A DNA stretch of 64,000 bases from Larimichthys crocea (Eukaryota > Chordata > Actinopteri > Sciaenidae), in contig NC_040012.1 of assembly GCF_000972845.2 (NCBI RefSeq), positions 10,161,927-10,225,926 on the forward strand, given 5' to 3'. Position numbers and translations under genes: made by a program. The notes under the pieces were generated by a model. The model was not told where the DNA came from, searched no databases, and saw only the letters and a program-made list of their open reading frames with translations. Positions within the stretch are counted from its first letter, which is position 1; each line of letters opens with the position of its first letter. Below, one piece after another: positions 23,656-34,860 of this stretch.

Positions 23656-24237
23656 ATAAATTTAACCGAGTATAAAAGTGAGACGAAACTCAGTAAGTAA
23701 AATAACACCCGCTGTGAGTAGGGACCATTTTTCTGTCTCGACAGCTCCGTGTTAATGGACGCTTGATTGAAGGAGAAGCTGTTTAATTATGCAACACCAA
23801 AATGCTGAAATGTCAATTTTGCCGTTGCACCATGCTACAAATTACAACTGAGCGCTTTATCTAAGTAAACACACAAGTGATGTTCTGCATTGCAGAAGAA
23901 GCAGCAGCACTTAAAAAAAAAAAGATGTATGTGTATGGTGTCAAATGTGTGTGAAAGAGCGTGATTATTGTGGTTCATCAGGTGCTCGATCGACTGAGTT
24001 CAAGCTATTGTTTAGGATCTGAATCTAAAAACAATGACATTTGGAGAAAGGAATACATGCTTAATGGGTGCTTTTCCACTGGCTATTGAGGTTGGCTGAT
24101 TGAATTAGGACACTGATTGTGCACAGTGTGATTTGTGAGGAGTGGAAAGTCGTGTTTTCTTTTGTACTTCACAAACTTTGAAGATTTAAGAGTTCATTTT
24201 CATTTAGGTTAGTCGGCAAAACCAAAAAAAAAGATCA
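23656..24237. other. Non-coding sequence, no feature recognised
   Basis: Short A-runs only, no supported element. Confidence 0.55.
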
Positions 24238-24323
24238 TCAAAAACTTCAATAGTTCAATTTTGTATTCACTTCATGTATATCAAAAACTTCAATAGTTCA
24301 ATTTTGTATTCACTTCATGTATT
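24238..24323 (+). repeat. 43-bp tandem duplication (42/43 identical)
   Basis: Two head-to-tail units begin TCAAAAACTTCAATAGTTCA and differ only in the last base. The near identity implies a recent event or an assembly effect. Confidence 0.97.
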
Positions 24324-26013
24324 CAGTTAGTATTTATTCTGAACTCTGCTCACTATTAATACATCTTTTGACTTCTTTTGTGAAAAAAAATACTACTACC
24401 CGTGTAAAATACTACTCCAATAATACTAAAACAAGTTCATTACCGTCTGTAATGGATATTTCGGCAGCAGTAAAGTTCTGACATGCCAGAAATCAAACCG
24501 AGAGCCAAATCAATTTATATTCAAATAAGAACTGATCTGTCAGAAATTCATCCGGATTCTAAAATCAGTCAGGGTGACCACTCGTCGTCACTCCTCTGCT
24601 TTCCACTGCAAACGACAACTAGACGAAACATAGTGGCCTGCCTGCATGTAAGCGTGGCAGGCAAACCAATAACAAAGGCGGCCTCGTTTTTTAATGAGGT
24701 TAAAGAAAGTTAGGCAGACTTATATACAGAATAACTTTATTGTCTTTGTTGTTCTGTATACTACTATATAATTCTTCGAGTGTTGCTTGAGTTTCGACCT
24801 CCTAAAACTTTTTTCCCTTCCCTGTGCACCTTTTGAAGTTGGTGAGGTGGTGCCAACGATCCGTACACTGCTACTACAAAAAGAGCATTGGTTTTAAAAA
24901 AAAGGTGGGTGTGCAGTGTGGGTGCCGTTAATGGATATCTGGACCTGAAGTCATGCGGTCATCTCACATTTAGCTACTTTTACCTTTGACAATAAGTGCT
25001 TTGAAAAGTTTGTTAATTCAGTATGAAGCACAAACATAAAAAAGACACACAGAAAAAACAGTACTAAAGGTTTGAGTTGCCGTGAGAGGAGAGAAGGAGT
25101 TTGCAGATAAATCTATAATTCATCATAGCAGAGGCTAACACAATCACATCAAGCCCTTTTGCACTTGGGACTGAACGGGGTCTAAGGGTACAGAGCGAAT
25201 GAGAACATTATTTTACTGTACAGTTCCTCTGCAACACCGAGACATAAAGTTGAAAAGGGGACGAGATAGAGGAGGAGAAGGAGGAGGACGGGAACAGAGT
25301 TGTTGCTCATCAGATCAATATCCTATTCCACGGTCAACTGCACAAAAAACTCGCTCATTTTCCTTTCTCTCTTTTAACATTTTCAGTTTCTAGTAGTAGA
25401 AGATAGAAAGTGCATTAACCATGCATGGGCTAGAGTGGTGGGCTAAGTGAAAGAGAGAGAGAGACGTAGGCTAAACGTGAGGACAAAATGAAGGTCTGGC
25501 AAAGCCTTTTCTTTACTCTAAGAGGTTTATGTCTAAATATCTCACCCAGGGCCTGCGCCCTTTGCAAGAAGATAAGAAAATAATGAATGTTATAATTAAA
25601 TAGGCTTTGTTCTGTCCATCACCTGAATAAAAAATTGCTAATACTGACGAAAGATAAGGAGTACCATGAATTGAATATTCCATGCTTGTAACATGACGTA
25701 ATGCCTCTGCTCTAGGGTCACACATTTTCAGCACCGTCGCAGTGTGATGTCTCTATGCTCTTTAAGTAATCATGTAAAGCTTTCACTGATCGGATCTGAT
25801 CTGATATGTCTGGAAAAGACAAGATGTAAAAACGATTTTCTATTATAGTGTTCTGTTGCAATCTTACATATTGTAATAAAGGTTTTCAAAAATAAATTCA
25901 AAAAATGTGTTTGGATGAAGTCTGAAATACTGAAATCAAAAGGACGCTGACTTCGGCAATAATAGCAGCAATAATTTCGCTGCTGTGCTCTGACAGACAG
26001 ATATTGGAGTTGG
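24324..26013. other. Non-coding sequence, no feature recognised
   Basis: A purine-rich stretch (25255-25295) and a GA run (25450-25464) are present. Short frames are not supported. Confidence 0.6.
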
Positions 26014-26237
26014 AGTTCACTGGGCGGTCGGTAGTGTAGTGGGTTAAGCGGCCGCCCTGTGTGTGCAGGCTACAGTCCTCGCTGCAGCTGGCCCCGGTTC
26101 GAATCCCGCATCGGACGGCCATTTACTGCGTGTCACTCCCCCTCTCTCTGACCCCTGCTTCCTGTCTATCTTCAGCTGTCCTATCATTAAAGGCATAAAA
26201 GGCCAAAAAATAATCTTAAAAAAAAAAAAGTTCACTG
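26014..26237 (+). mobile_element. tRNA-derived SINE with 9-bp target-site duplication
   Basis: The body (26023-26228) is bounded by AGTTCACTG at 26014-26022 and 26229-26237. The head has an A-box-like TAGTGTAGTGG (26032-26042) and a B box GGTTCGAATCC (26096-26106). The 3-prime part contains CTGTCCTATCATTAAAGGCA and ends in A-rich sequence. The tail resembles that of the SINE at 47848, so both probably use the same LINE partner. A perfect flanking duplication suggests a fairly young insertion. Confidence 0.9.
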
Positions 26238-27050
26238 ACGGAAAAATAATCTACAGTAAAATACCACAAAAATCCTTGATTGCAGCTCATCAGATGAGAG
26301 GATTTGTGTTTTGTGTGTGTGTTGGGCAACAATGGGGCTTTAAAAGTTTTAACTACCAAAGTCTGGTAACATCCTTTGACTGACCGACACTGACTCAAGT
26401 GACATCACTTGAGGCCATTAAACAGACTTTCCCGTGTAAAGGATAAATCATTAATTAATAAAAATAACGGATGCATTTTTATTTCACATCAACTAGTCAG
26501 CGTGGTTTGTTGGCATTTCATGAGCTGCGCGACAGCAACACAACAAAAACAAAAGGTCAACCAGTAAAATGCGGAAGTGGGTTTTATCTTGAAGTATCTG
26601 GAGAATAATTAGAATACTCTTACAGTATATTGAAGCTTTATGGCAGTCTTACACTCACACACACAAACACACTAGGCTGCCTGTCTAGCTATTCTAAGTC
26701 CAATGAACTGTCCGGTCAGCCTCGATGTGACCTTCACACATAAAGCCCAAACAAATACAGACATAAACACACAGAGCTTAATCCATCCTGATCCTTTGGT
26801 GTCCACTCAGTGTGGGGCTGAAGTGTGGACATGAATAAGAAGAACAAAGTGCTGCGACTGGATTCAGCCATCTTCTACAACACAAGCTGGGACTCTGGAC
26901 CAATGCAAGAGGAGTTACTGGAAAGTCAAAGTGTGTTTGTGTGTATGAGGTGATGGAGGGTTGGCAGAAGGAGAAAATGGGGGTTGCAGGTCATATCTTG
27001 GTGGATTAGTGGAGCAAGAGTCCCAGCAGAAGCTTATACTGTTGATACCA
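26238..27050. other. Non-coding sequence, no feature recognised
   Basis: No supported feature; short CA tract near 26653. Confidence 0.55.
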
Positions 27051-27054
27051 GATG

Positions 27055-27200
27055 TCAGTTTTGTTGCGTTTGATCCTTCTGTACTTTTACTTTCTGACTG
27101 ACAGACTTCTACTTGTTATGGAGTATTTTTACACTGTTGTATGGGCACTTTTTCTTAAGGTAAAAGATTTGGGTACCTCTTCCACCACAGCAAATATTAA
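27055..27200 (+). repeat. Teleost repeat of the stacked TACTTTTAC / CCACCAC type
   Basis: TGTACTTTTACTTTCTGACT ... GAGTATTTTTACACTGTTGT ... AAAAGATTTGGGTACCTCTT CCACCAC matches a repeat ubiquitous in fish. It gives the first half of a 164-codon frame at 27052-27546, which is therefore not a gene. Confidence 0.65.
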
Positions 27201-30200
27201 GGAAGAAACTAGAATGGGCCTTATAGACTTTCACAGAGCTGGAGTGTATCAGATGTTAGAAATAAATAATGATATCCAGCTTTGGATCGACCTTAAAAAT
27301 CTCAACAGCAGATGGCTCTTCTTTCTTCATTACTTCTGTCACTCACCTCCCTCCCCTCAATCTCTGTTTTTCACCTGCTTTTCACTTTTTTTTTTGTTCT
27401 TTTCTCTGTCTGTCTCTCATTCTCTCTCTGGGCTGTCCTCCAGTTTACATGATGAGCTGATGGCCAACAAACAAACATTGGCCCCGGTCCTCGGCAAGCG
27501 GAGAGGACACAGAGCAGCAGGGCCGAACAGCAAGGTTGCTATATAACTTTTCCGCATGATCCCTCTGCAACGCCTACTCACCATACCTCACCGGCAGCAA
27601 CGCTTCTCAGAGCGAGATGACGGCTGCTTAAAGATGTCCGGTTTAGGCAAAACGACGGCAGCTGAGGAGAAACCAGCCTTCGATCTGAAGCAAACGTAGC
27701 ACGAATTCGCCCAGTTTTAAAAAGCAAATGACAAGCATTGACGTGACCCCTGATACATCATCATACCATTTCCTGGTAAACACAATAAAGTGCCTAGAGC
27801 CTGAACAACAGAACAGTCTAGCTACGCTACTAATCAAATAATCATTCAAACAGTTGCTGGTTTCTGTTTCTTGCATAAGAGGATCAAAAGCTTTTTCTTT
27901 ATCTTGTGTGGTGATAAATTAAATATGTTTGGCTTATTGACAATTACTCAGACAAAACAAGACACTTGGAGATATAATCTTGGGCTCTGGGAAATTGCCT
28001 GAGGCATTTTCAATTATTTTATACATTTAATTGACCTGAATGAATTGATTATCGAGAAAGTAGTTCAGATTAACTGACATTAGACGTAGTTTAAAATACG
28101 GAAGATGAGGCTTTGTGATAAGTTTTAAATTATGTTTGTGAAATGTTTTTGTTTTGTGGTAAAATATTGCAAACTCAACAAACTTTGGTGTTTTACTCAG
28201 TGGTTTCCACCATATTTCATTGCCTTCTTTGTTGTATGAAACTCCCGTCACACGATAGCAAGCACTGTTTGTTCTTCTGTTCAATGATAGAAATCTTCTT
28301 AAGGAGAGATAGGCGACAAGCAAAAAAAGTATTAAGTGAAACTCGGGTTAAGAATATTTTAATAATGGTTAAGATGAATTTCCATGCTCAGATTTCTGAG
28401 TCAGGCACCAAAGTGACTCCCTGGTTGGAGAACAATCATCGAAAGTATTGTCTGTAATTTAAAAGGCCTATCCGTGACTGAAGTCTAAAGAAGTCTACTT
28501 TAAAACAAAAAAAAGTGGTATGAAGGTAGGGACAGTCGCATATACTGTATATGTACTGCTTTGTTCAGTTTACTGTTCATGACAATGACATATCTTTTTA
28601 TAGTTTGATCATGACACAAAAACTGCTTTAAAAACATTCAAATAAAGTTTTTAAAAAGTGTTGAGCACTTGCACTTCCATAGTTACGGCTACAGGAATGA
28701 TATTCATGGATATAATTTGGCAATTTATAATGTGACCTTTTCATCAGAGCTCTGACTGGACATCCTGTTGATCATAATGAAGCTCTGATAGCTCCGAGCA
28801 ACTTTGCAGGTTTGCAGGTCTTCATTTTCAATATTATTTCCATGCATACGCACATCATGCTTTCCAACACGAAGCTCAGCTGCAGCTTGCTGTAATTTTC
28901 ACACTACTAGTATCACAATTAAGGGCATAAATGTATGTATAACCTACACATGGGAACTGACATTCATTTGTATATGTGTTTGTGTCTTTGTCCGCCTGAA
29001 GGCGTACCATGTTTTGTTTTGTTTTTATCTCCAAAGGGGTCTTTCTTGTCACAAAACGACTGTTTTGACTCTAAGGACATGACAGCCAATTTCTGTTAGC
29101 AAGGACAAGACTTGAGAGGGGAAATTATCACTGTTCGCCACCGCGATCGCCCTCCAGTGACTCGGTGTTAAAAGGTTCCAGACTTCCACTCATTTAACAC
29201 TCGAGCGAGCACGATAGAAAAGTGCTCTCCACCGTCCTCTCGGAAAGTGGAGGCAGGCGTAAAAGGTTTAATCGGCCGTTGTGTCAAGATACATCAGGAC
29301 TGCTTGTCATCAAAGTCCCACCTCTGTCACTTTGTTTCGGCTTCTCTGAATCCGCCAGCTTGTCCGTCTTCTTTGTAGTTTACCTGCCTTCACTCTCTGT
29401 TTTTTGGACTTCCTATCAGCTTGTCTGGCAGTTTGATGTCTATGTGTCCTGCCTGGCCTCTTGGAAAGAAATCCAAGAGGGTTTTCTTTATTATATGCCC
29501 CTGTCTAAGTTTTGAACTTTTTGAAGATCTTTCTAATTTGGGTCTATATCCATTAAACGTCTATGAATAAAAATGATCTATACACTCCACTGCAGATGGC
29601 ATCAACATTGCACATTTTCAGTAAGTTATAAACCCAGGCTCCAACTTTTGAGACTAATTGGGAAGAAGCATTTGGCCCAAGATCAATCTTAACATAAATC
29701 CTGGGTGTAAAAGTCCAGCAGCGGTGCTCAGATTTGGAGCTAATTGCAAAATTACATAATAATAATAATGTTAGATGAGAAAGTGCTGATTTAAAAAAAA
29801 AAAAAAAGTATAACCTTAAGATGCCCTTCCTTAGCAATTAGTTTAAAATCTGAATTTCAATCAAGGAGAGACAAAGTTTTCCACCCTGAAGCAGTCGCTT
29901 GTGGAGAGTCTCTAACAGTTTTTAAGGAGAGACACCCCTTTGAGTCATCATTACTTGAAGTGGAGGGGAAGTACATACCTCCAGCTGTGATATTTTAAAT
30001 CAATGGCGATCTCTGAGTCGATTTAAAAACTCACACAAAACAAGAACAAGTGAATTCTTTGCATAACGTACCTGCACAGAGAGAATATATCTGGTTTTAA
30101 GAATTTCAACTGAGTTCAAATGGATTGAAAAACATGCGAGAGGAATTTCGACTGCAAATAAAGCGCTCTTTGAACTTTAGATCAACCACAGAACGGCGAA

Positions 30201-30345
30201 AAAATGTGTGATGTTTTACAGATAATTAGATCAGTGCAGTTGATTAGCAGGTGACTCACAGAGGAGGACCTTTAAACCAAAAATCCAACAAATTTGGACA
30301 TAAATTGTTTTCATTGTGCAGGAAAGGTTTGAAATGCTTCTGAGA
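27201..30345. other. Non-coding sequence, no confident feature
   Basis: About 3.1 kb with a CT-rich stretch (27340-27440), a 15-bp palindrome CATATACTGTATATG (28539-28553), a more CpG-bearing block (29130-29290) and an A-run (29792-29806). No exon was supported. Confidence 0.55.
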
Positions 30346-30349
30346 TGCA

Positions 30350-30462
30350 GTGGAGCAGAAGTACAATGCTGAATAAAATGGATATACTATAGTAAAGCTC
30401 CTCTAATTCGCACTTGAGTAAATGTATTTTATGTAGTTACATCCCACCACTGGTCGTAAATC
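30350..30462 (-). repeat. Second copy of the CCACCAC-type teleost repeat
   Basis: GCAGTGGAGCAGAAGTACAA ... CACTTGAGTAAATGTATTTT ATGTAGTTACATCCCACCAC is the companion portion of the family seen at 27055. Orientation is uncertain because the family has near-symmetric phrases. Confidence 0.6.
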
Positions 30463-31655
30463 ATAGTCAAACTTCATGGCATGTGCCAGGATCTCTGTGT
30501 GAGCTGCACTGCCTTGAGGTGAACCTAAAGGCAAAGTATAAGTAAATAAAGTCTTGTAGCAGTGATGGAAATCTCAACGAGAGACGACCCTAACCCATTC
30601 TCAGAGAGCATATGTGCATTTAGGTGCGCGTGTATGAGTGTAAACGCAAGACCGAGTGAGTAAGATGCTGGAACGTAGCCATATGAAAAGCAGTGCACAG
30701 CAGGGCAGGCGGAACCAAAGGTCTGTTCCACAGGGGGAGTGATTAAGGCATTTCCCATGGCCCAAGGGGGAAAGAAAGGGCAGAAAAGTGAGCTCATTAC
30801 CCATAATGTAGAAGAAGAAGAAGAACACTCACCCAAGGCAGTGTGTAACACTCACACACTCCCAAAACACTGCTTAGAAAATCAGGCTCTTTGTGCTTCT
30901 ACTGATGTGAGTGCCGGCAAAGTAAATATGTCGCCGGTTTACTCTGCACATGGGTTTTTTTGTCAGGAGAAGGAACAGTCGATGAAGACTTAGTTAGAGA
31001 TGGGAAAAGATGGACGGCACCCTTTTAAGATTTTAAGCACCTGCAAACTGACTTAATTGCTACATGCAGTAGAGTAATAGACTCTTTCCACCACATGAAC
31101 TGAAAAAAGATGACGCCTGAAACGAGGTTCTGATTATTATTTCACTCCTCAGAAGTTAACCTGAGTTGACAGATCTAGTTCATAGTACTTGTCAAGTAGT
31201 AATTTGAGCTTTTGAGCAACATATTCCTTACAGCCTTTCACTCGACCCGTTAAACAGTTTGTTATAAAACTGACATCTGTGCACGTAAAAACATGACCCA
31301 CTTTGCATCCCATCAGATGTTCAGAAAGTAGAAATTAACATCCGAATATAACAGATTTCGAATGCAGACGGAGGTGATTATTTCAAATGATCTGTGAACT
31401 ATAAAAAAAGATGCTGTGGGTGCTAAAATTACGATGAAAGTCAAGAAAATTACAAACAATCAGTCGTGTAAAAATGTGAGGGTTTGGGATTTGGGCTAGA
31501 AGACTGTTAACAATCAATTCAATCAATCAAATGTTAGATTGAGTACCAGTCTCGTTTGTTTGCCTTACTCTATTACTTTGGTGTACTGATACTTTAATGT
31601 CACGTCTGAGTTATCCTAATCATGAGTTACCAAGAGAGTTCACGTCCAATATGGT
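30463..31655. other. Non-coding sequence, no feature recognised
   Basis: The frames at 30525-30993 are overlapping and antisense, with low-complexity content (GAAGAAGAAGAAG at 30810-30823). Nothing was supported. Confidence 0.55.
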
Positions 31656-31659
31656 GGAG

Positions 31660-31832
31660 AGCCAAGATTAATTATTTGGCAACAGTTTGGCTGGGAGCGG
31701 TAAAGTCCTCGAGTTCCCAGAACTTCATGGTTGGTGGGTCTTTTAAAGAGGCCAAGAGAAGTTTGGCAACAAGTTGCTTTATAATTTGGAGTACGGTAAA
31801 GTCCTCAAGTTCCCAGAATTTGGGGTTCATAA
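31660..31832 (+). repeat. Imperfect tandem duplication of about 85 bp
   Basis: GCCAAGATTAATTATTTGGC ... GGTAAAGTCCTCGAGTTCCC AGAAC (from about 31661) is repeated as GCCAAGAGAAGTTTGGC ... GGTAAAGTCCTCAAGTTCCC AGAAT (from about 31750). The copies have diverged. Confidence 0.7.
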
Positions 31833-31949
31833 CTAATTATGCAACAAAAACAGGATATAATAACATCTAAATAGTGCTGAAAGGTTACATAAGAGTTATG
31901 ACACCATATAACACAGAATGTAATCAGTTTCTTTGAAAATAAACTCCAC

Positions 31950-31970
31950 TTCCACTTCCACGAAGTGGAA
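31950..31970. repeat. Hairpin: 9-bp perfect stem, 3-nt loop
   Basis: TTCCACTTC, then CAC, then GAAGTGGAA. It lies 236 bp downstream of the B4GALT exon end (minus-strand sense) in the following intron. No terminator or regulatory role can be inferred. Confidence 0.75.
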
Positions 31971-32205
31971 AAAACGTACGCCTCATGTCAGCCGAACCCA
32001 GCTCAATGTCATTATAACTAAATTTAATGGATAAGGTGTCAGTGCGCAGTATTTTAATCCTCACATGACCCACTCCATAACCATACAAATGTTAAATAAA
32101 TAAAAAATACCAGTAAGATGAACCCTTGATAAACAATAATGAAGTAGCTGAAGCCAAAGGGTCTTGGTCTGACTTTCTATATAAGCATGCTCTTGTTTGA
32201 TTTAC

Positions 32206-32322
32206 CTGGTTGATGATGTAGATACCGTAGTCAATCTTCTGCCGTCTGAGGATCGGGTGGAGGTAGTGGAGCCAGTACTTTAGGTGGTTTTCTCTGTGAC
32301 GGAACGGGATGATGATGGCCAC
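32206..32322 (-). CDS. b4galt2: Beta-1,4-galactosyltransferase, B4GALT2-like: internal exon with the UDP-Gal-binding motif
   Basis: This is the next exon of the same gene: 39 codons in phase 0 at both ends. It begins after acceptor TTGTTTAG (poor pyrimidine tract) with VAIIIPFRHRENHLKYW and ends DYGIYIINQ before donor GTAAAT. In the B4GALT family the PFRxR motif near the exon start contacts UDP-galactose. HLxYWLHYLHPILRRQ is highly characteristic, and RHRE and LHPILRRQ favour B4GALT2 over B4GALT1 (RNRQ, LHPVLQRQ as I recall). Frame and phase follow directly from the exon at 33650-33768. The two exons sum to 236 bp, the size remembered for the undivided homologous exon of B4GALT1. The following exon should start around xGxDTFNRAKLLNVG. 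No reverse complement of that, or of DVDL or WGWGGEDDD, was seen from 32205 down to 1, so it probably lies outside the window. Confidence 0.92.
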
Positions 32323-33649
32323 CTAAACAACACGACCAGTTTCAGTTGTTTGCATTCAACAGGAACATTTTCTCTCAAATATAAACACTTTTCCATCGGT
32401 TAGAGAAGTTCTAATGTATAATTAAATCAATGCTGACAAAGAAAATAAGACACAAGTGTAATCGGTCAAAGTGCACCATCTGAAGATCTCCAAAGAGATT
32501 GAGTAATAACACTTAAATGAGTTTTGTTTCATCCTACGATATCCTTCGAACTGTAGAAAATCCCCCCGGTTAGTGTTACAGTGTACATAAAGTTGGTTCT
32601 CATTCATTATAAATGAAGCAGCTCCAGGAAGGCGCTCCCGGTGGCATTGCAGATCGGAGGCAGATCTGATGCCGCCCTGAATCTCTGCGCTTTAAGTGAC
32701 TCGTTCTCCGCTGTCCAAACAGTCCAAGGTTGAACTGTACTTTGTAATTTACCGTGTAAGTTCATGGTAATTTTGCACTCAGATGAAGACTGGCAGCAAA
32801 TTGACCTTGCTATCTGTATACTGTAGTTCGGCAGTGCGATGGCTGATTGCTGCACCTATTTTACAGTTATCTTTGCTGCTAAAGAGAAGCACCGTGACCT
32901 CGGCAAAGTGTTATGCAACCAGATATTATGCCACATTTTACTGTGAAAAAAGTGTTTGAAGCTGTCTTCCAGACCCATATTCTGTACAGAAAAAAATATT
33001 TGAATCCTATACTAAGATAAAAATGGAAGCTCATCGCTGCCAGGAAAAAGAAACATAGATGAAAAATGATGATGTGATAAAAAAGACAAAATAAGTCAAA
33101 ATTATGAGATGAGATAAAATTTTAACCTGCTTGCTCATAATTTTGATTTAACATCTAGTAATTTGGCCAGAGTATTCCATATTTCGGACTTATTATATAA
33201 TAATTTCAATTTAGGATCTCATAATTTTGATTTATTTTATGATTTTGGCTACTCCATAATTCTGACTTATTATCTAATACATTTAACTCAGTAGCTTAGT
33301 AATTTCACTTATTATTTCATAGTTTTTGTACTTAATAGCTCATGATATCATATTTTTGATGAAGTAACACCAATTTCGACTTACTATCTCATAATTTTGA
33401 CTTAATATCCAGTAATTTGGCCTTCACATTCCACACTGTGGACTTATTATCTAATAATTTTGACTTATTACCTCATAGTTCTGACCATTTCATATCTTTT
33501 ACTTACTAGCTCACACTTAGTATGAGTATTAAACTTTTTTAATGCATAACCTCTGGTCTCCTGTTTTTTTCTTTGTTCTTAAACTGCCAGAATCGGCTTT
33601 TATAACAAAAGTTTATTGAAAATACGTATATATAAATATATGTACAGAC
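32323..33649 (-). other. Phase-0 intron inside the B4GALT exon-2 block
   Basis: A 1327-bp intron runs from GTCTGT to TTTAG and separates the codon for Lys (PRWK) from Val (VAIIIPF). Neither splice site is strong: the donor departs from GTRAGT and the acceptor lacks a pyrimidine tract. Retention would add about 36 foreign residues and then a stop near 33539. The interior is AT-rich. The upstream half (about 33060-33530) is an AT-rich minisatellite, and about 32590-32890 ends with a TTTACAGTTATC motif reminiscent of MITE sequence. No second gene was seen inside. Confidence 0.8.
33060..33530. repeat. Degenerate AT-rich minisatellite, unit near 21 bp
   Basis: More than fifteen imperfect copies of a unit close to TCTCATAATTTTGACTTA (plus two to four bases) run through this stretch, for example near 33130, 33215, 33265, 33385, 33435 and 33460. 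Copies differ by substitutions and small indels. Similar arrays are common in teleost introns. It lies wholly inside the intron between the two galactosyltransferase exons. Confidence 0.85.
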
Positions 33650-33768
33650 CTTCCATCTAGGCCGACAGTCAGGAGGTGTGTAGCGGCCTCCCTCCGTCAC
33701 GTTGGGGTTTTCTTTCTGCACTCGTTCCATCGTCATCTGGGAGCTGAACTCGATCAACAAACGCCCCA
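33650..33768 (-). CDS. b4galt2: Beta-1,4-galactosyltransferase, B4GALT2-like: internal exon (first half of the 236-bp exon-2 block)
   Basis: This exon encodes the start of the catalytic domain of a Golgi type II membrane enzyme that transfers galactose from UDP-galactose to terminal N-acetylglucosamine. Read on the minus strand it begins after the acceptor TTATATCCTCAG, which has a good pyrimidine tract, with the last two bases of a split Val codon. It continues for 39 codons, starting GRLLIEFSSQMTMERVQ and ending GGRYTPPDCRPRWK. It ends AAG with donor GTCTGT. VGRLLIEF, ERVQxENP and GGRYTPPDC fit B4GALT2 better than B4GALT1, where I recall VGPMLIEF and GGRYAPRDC. Asn-Val-Thr in NPNVTEGG is a potential N-glycosylation site that I do not recall in human B4GALT2. 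The preceding exon, which should supply the signal anchor and stem, was not found. B4GALT1, B4GALT3 or B4GALT4 are less likely assignments. Confidence 0.9.
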
Positions 33769-34690
33769 CTGAGGATATAAGGAAAGAGGGGAGAGTTAGC
33801 CAGATGAAAAGGATAACAGAGGCACAGGATAAAAAAGAAAAAAGTGGAAAGAAAAAAAAAACATGACAGGGAGAAAGAAAGTTAGAGGGGGAGCAAGGGA
33901 TGTTGGGAGTGAGGGACAGAGTAAGGGAGAGAGCTTTCAGCTTCAAAGCAGTACTGTTGTGTATCAAAGCAATGTGTGCAGAAATAATGGTTTCAAGGGA
34001 TATGCTCTGCATAATGCAGAATTTAATAAGATGCACAGGCTTTGGAAAATATATATTGCTAAAAAATAAACAAAGACTTTGAAGTCAGTCGGAGTAAACA
34101 CAACATGAAAGGTAATTACACTGCTCAGTGATGAAGCCACACCATATGCTATATCACTACAAATCTATCCATCAGTCCTTTGAGTACTGGCGGATCAAAC
34201 TTTCTCTAAGCCTGTGTTTGTGTGCCTGAGATTGCAAGTTCAGACTAATTTAAAGGAATGGTTGGCTTTAAATCTCTGGCCCGGACGGTGAATACAGACC
34301 CTCGTTCAAGGGAGTCAGGATCATTAAAATATATGAGCAAGCTTTGCTGTTTGGGCTCCAACCAAAGCCCTCTAACCATAACCCTAATTTCTAACAAACC
34401 AGACTCTGAGCACTCGTTCTGTGGCAAGATGTCACTCATTAGTGCATGTTTTTCTGCAGTCAGCCTCAGTAAAACAACTCATTAGTTAATTTACAAAGCA
34501 AAAAAAACCCAAACACATATTACATTATGTTTGTCACTCCTGATCATGTGTGAAAGTGTCATTTGATCAAGGATGTTTTTATGTTTTCCATTTGAAAATA
34601 ATAAAACAAACAATAATTGATCCTGCTAACAATTATTGTGTATCCAAAGTCTGATATATTTATTAAAAATGTAAAACTGGGTAACACGCT
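33769..34690. other. Intronic or upstream sequence with purine-rich tract
   Basis: The first 30 bases in gene sense form the pyrimidine tract of the acceptor. The plus strand is purine-rich from 33780 to about 33940 (GGAAAGAGGGGAGAG, GGGAGAAAGAAAG). Nothing else was assigned. Confidence 0.65.
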
Positions 34691-34694
34691 CTTT

Positions 34695-34860
34695 CATCAC
34701 AATAAACCTGGGCACTGTAGTTTATTTTGAATCAATCTTGCACTCGCAGCTCAGCATTTAGTCCTTTTTCACCGAGCGCTTGCTCATGGTGGGAATTGTT
34801 GGGTCTCTGTAAGAATGACTTAAAGAGTCCAGTCTAAACCTTCTTTATTTCTCTTATGAA
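34695..34860 (+). repeat. LINE-tail-like teleost repeat
   Basis: GCGCTTGCTCATGGTGGGAA TTGTTGGGTCTCTGTAAGAA followed by AAAGAGTCCAGTCTAAACCTT is a phrase common at the 3-prime end of a fish LINE family. No reverse transcriptase was seen. Confidence 0.55.

Noticed and set aside
26063..26383. 106-codon plus-strand frame, and the tRNA-like promoter as a true tRNA gene
   Set aside because: The pol III boxes belong to a SINE with target-site duplication and A-rich tail. No cloverleaf with intact acceptor stem could be drawn, and the frame overlies the SINE.
27052..27546. 164-codon plus-strand frame
   Set aside because: The first part is a ubiquitous teleost repeat and the middle is CT-rich low complexity. 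No domain was found.
32607..32855. 82-codon minus-strand frame within the split intron
   Set aside because: No match to galactosyltransferase sequence, and the flanking exons join in frame without it. A short TTTACAGTTATC motif suggests repeat sequence.
33539..34036. 165-codon minus-strand open frame
   Set aside because: Only the middle (33650-33768) is coding. The start lies in purine-rich intron sequence read as Ser/Leu/Phe and the end reads through the donor GTCTGT into the intron. The gene model uses the exon, not the frame.
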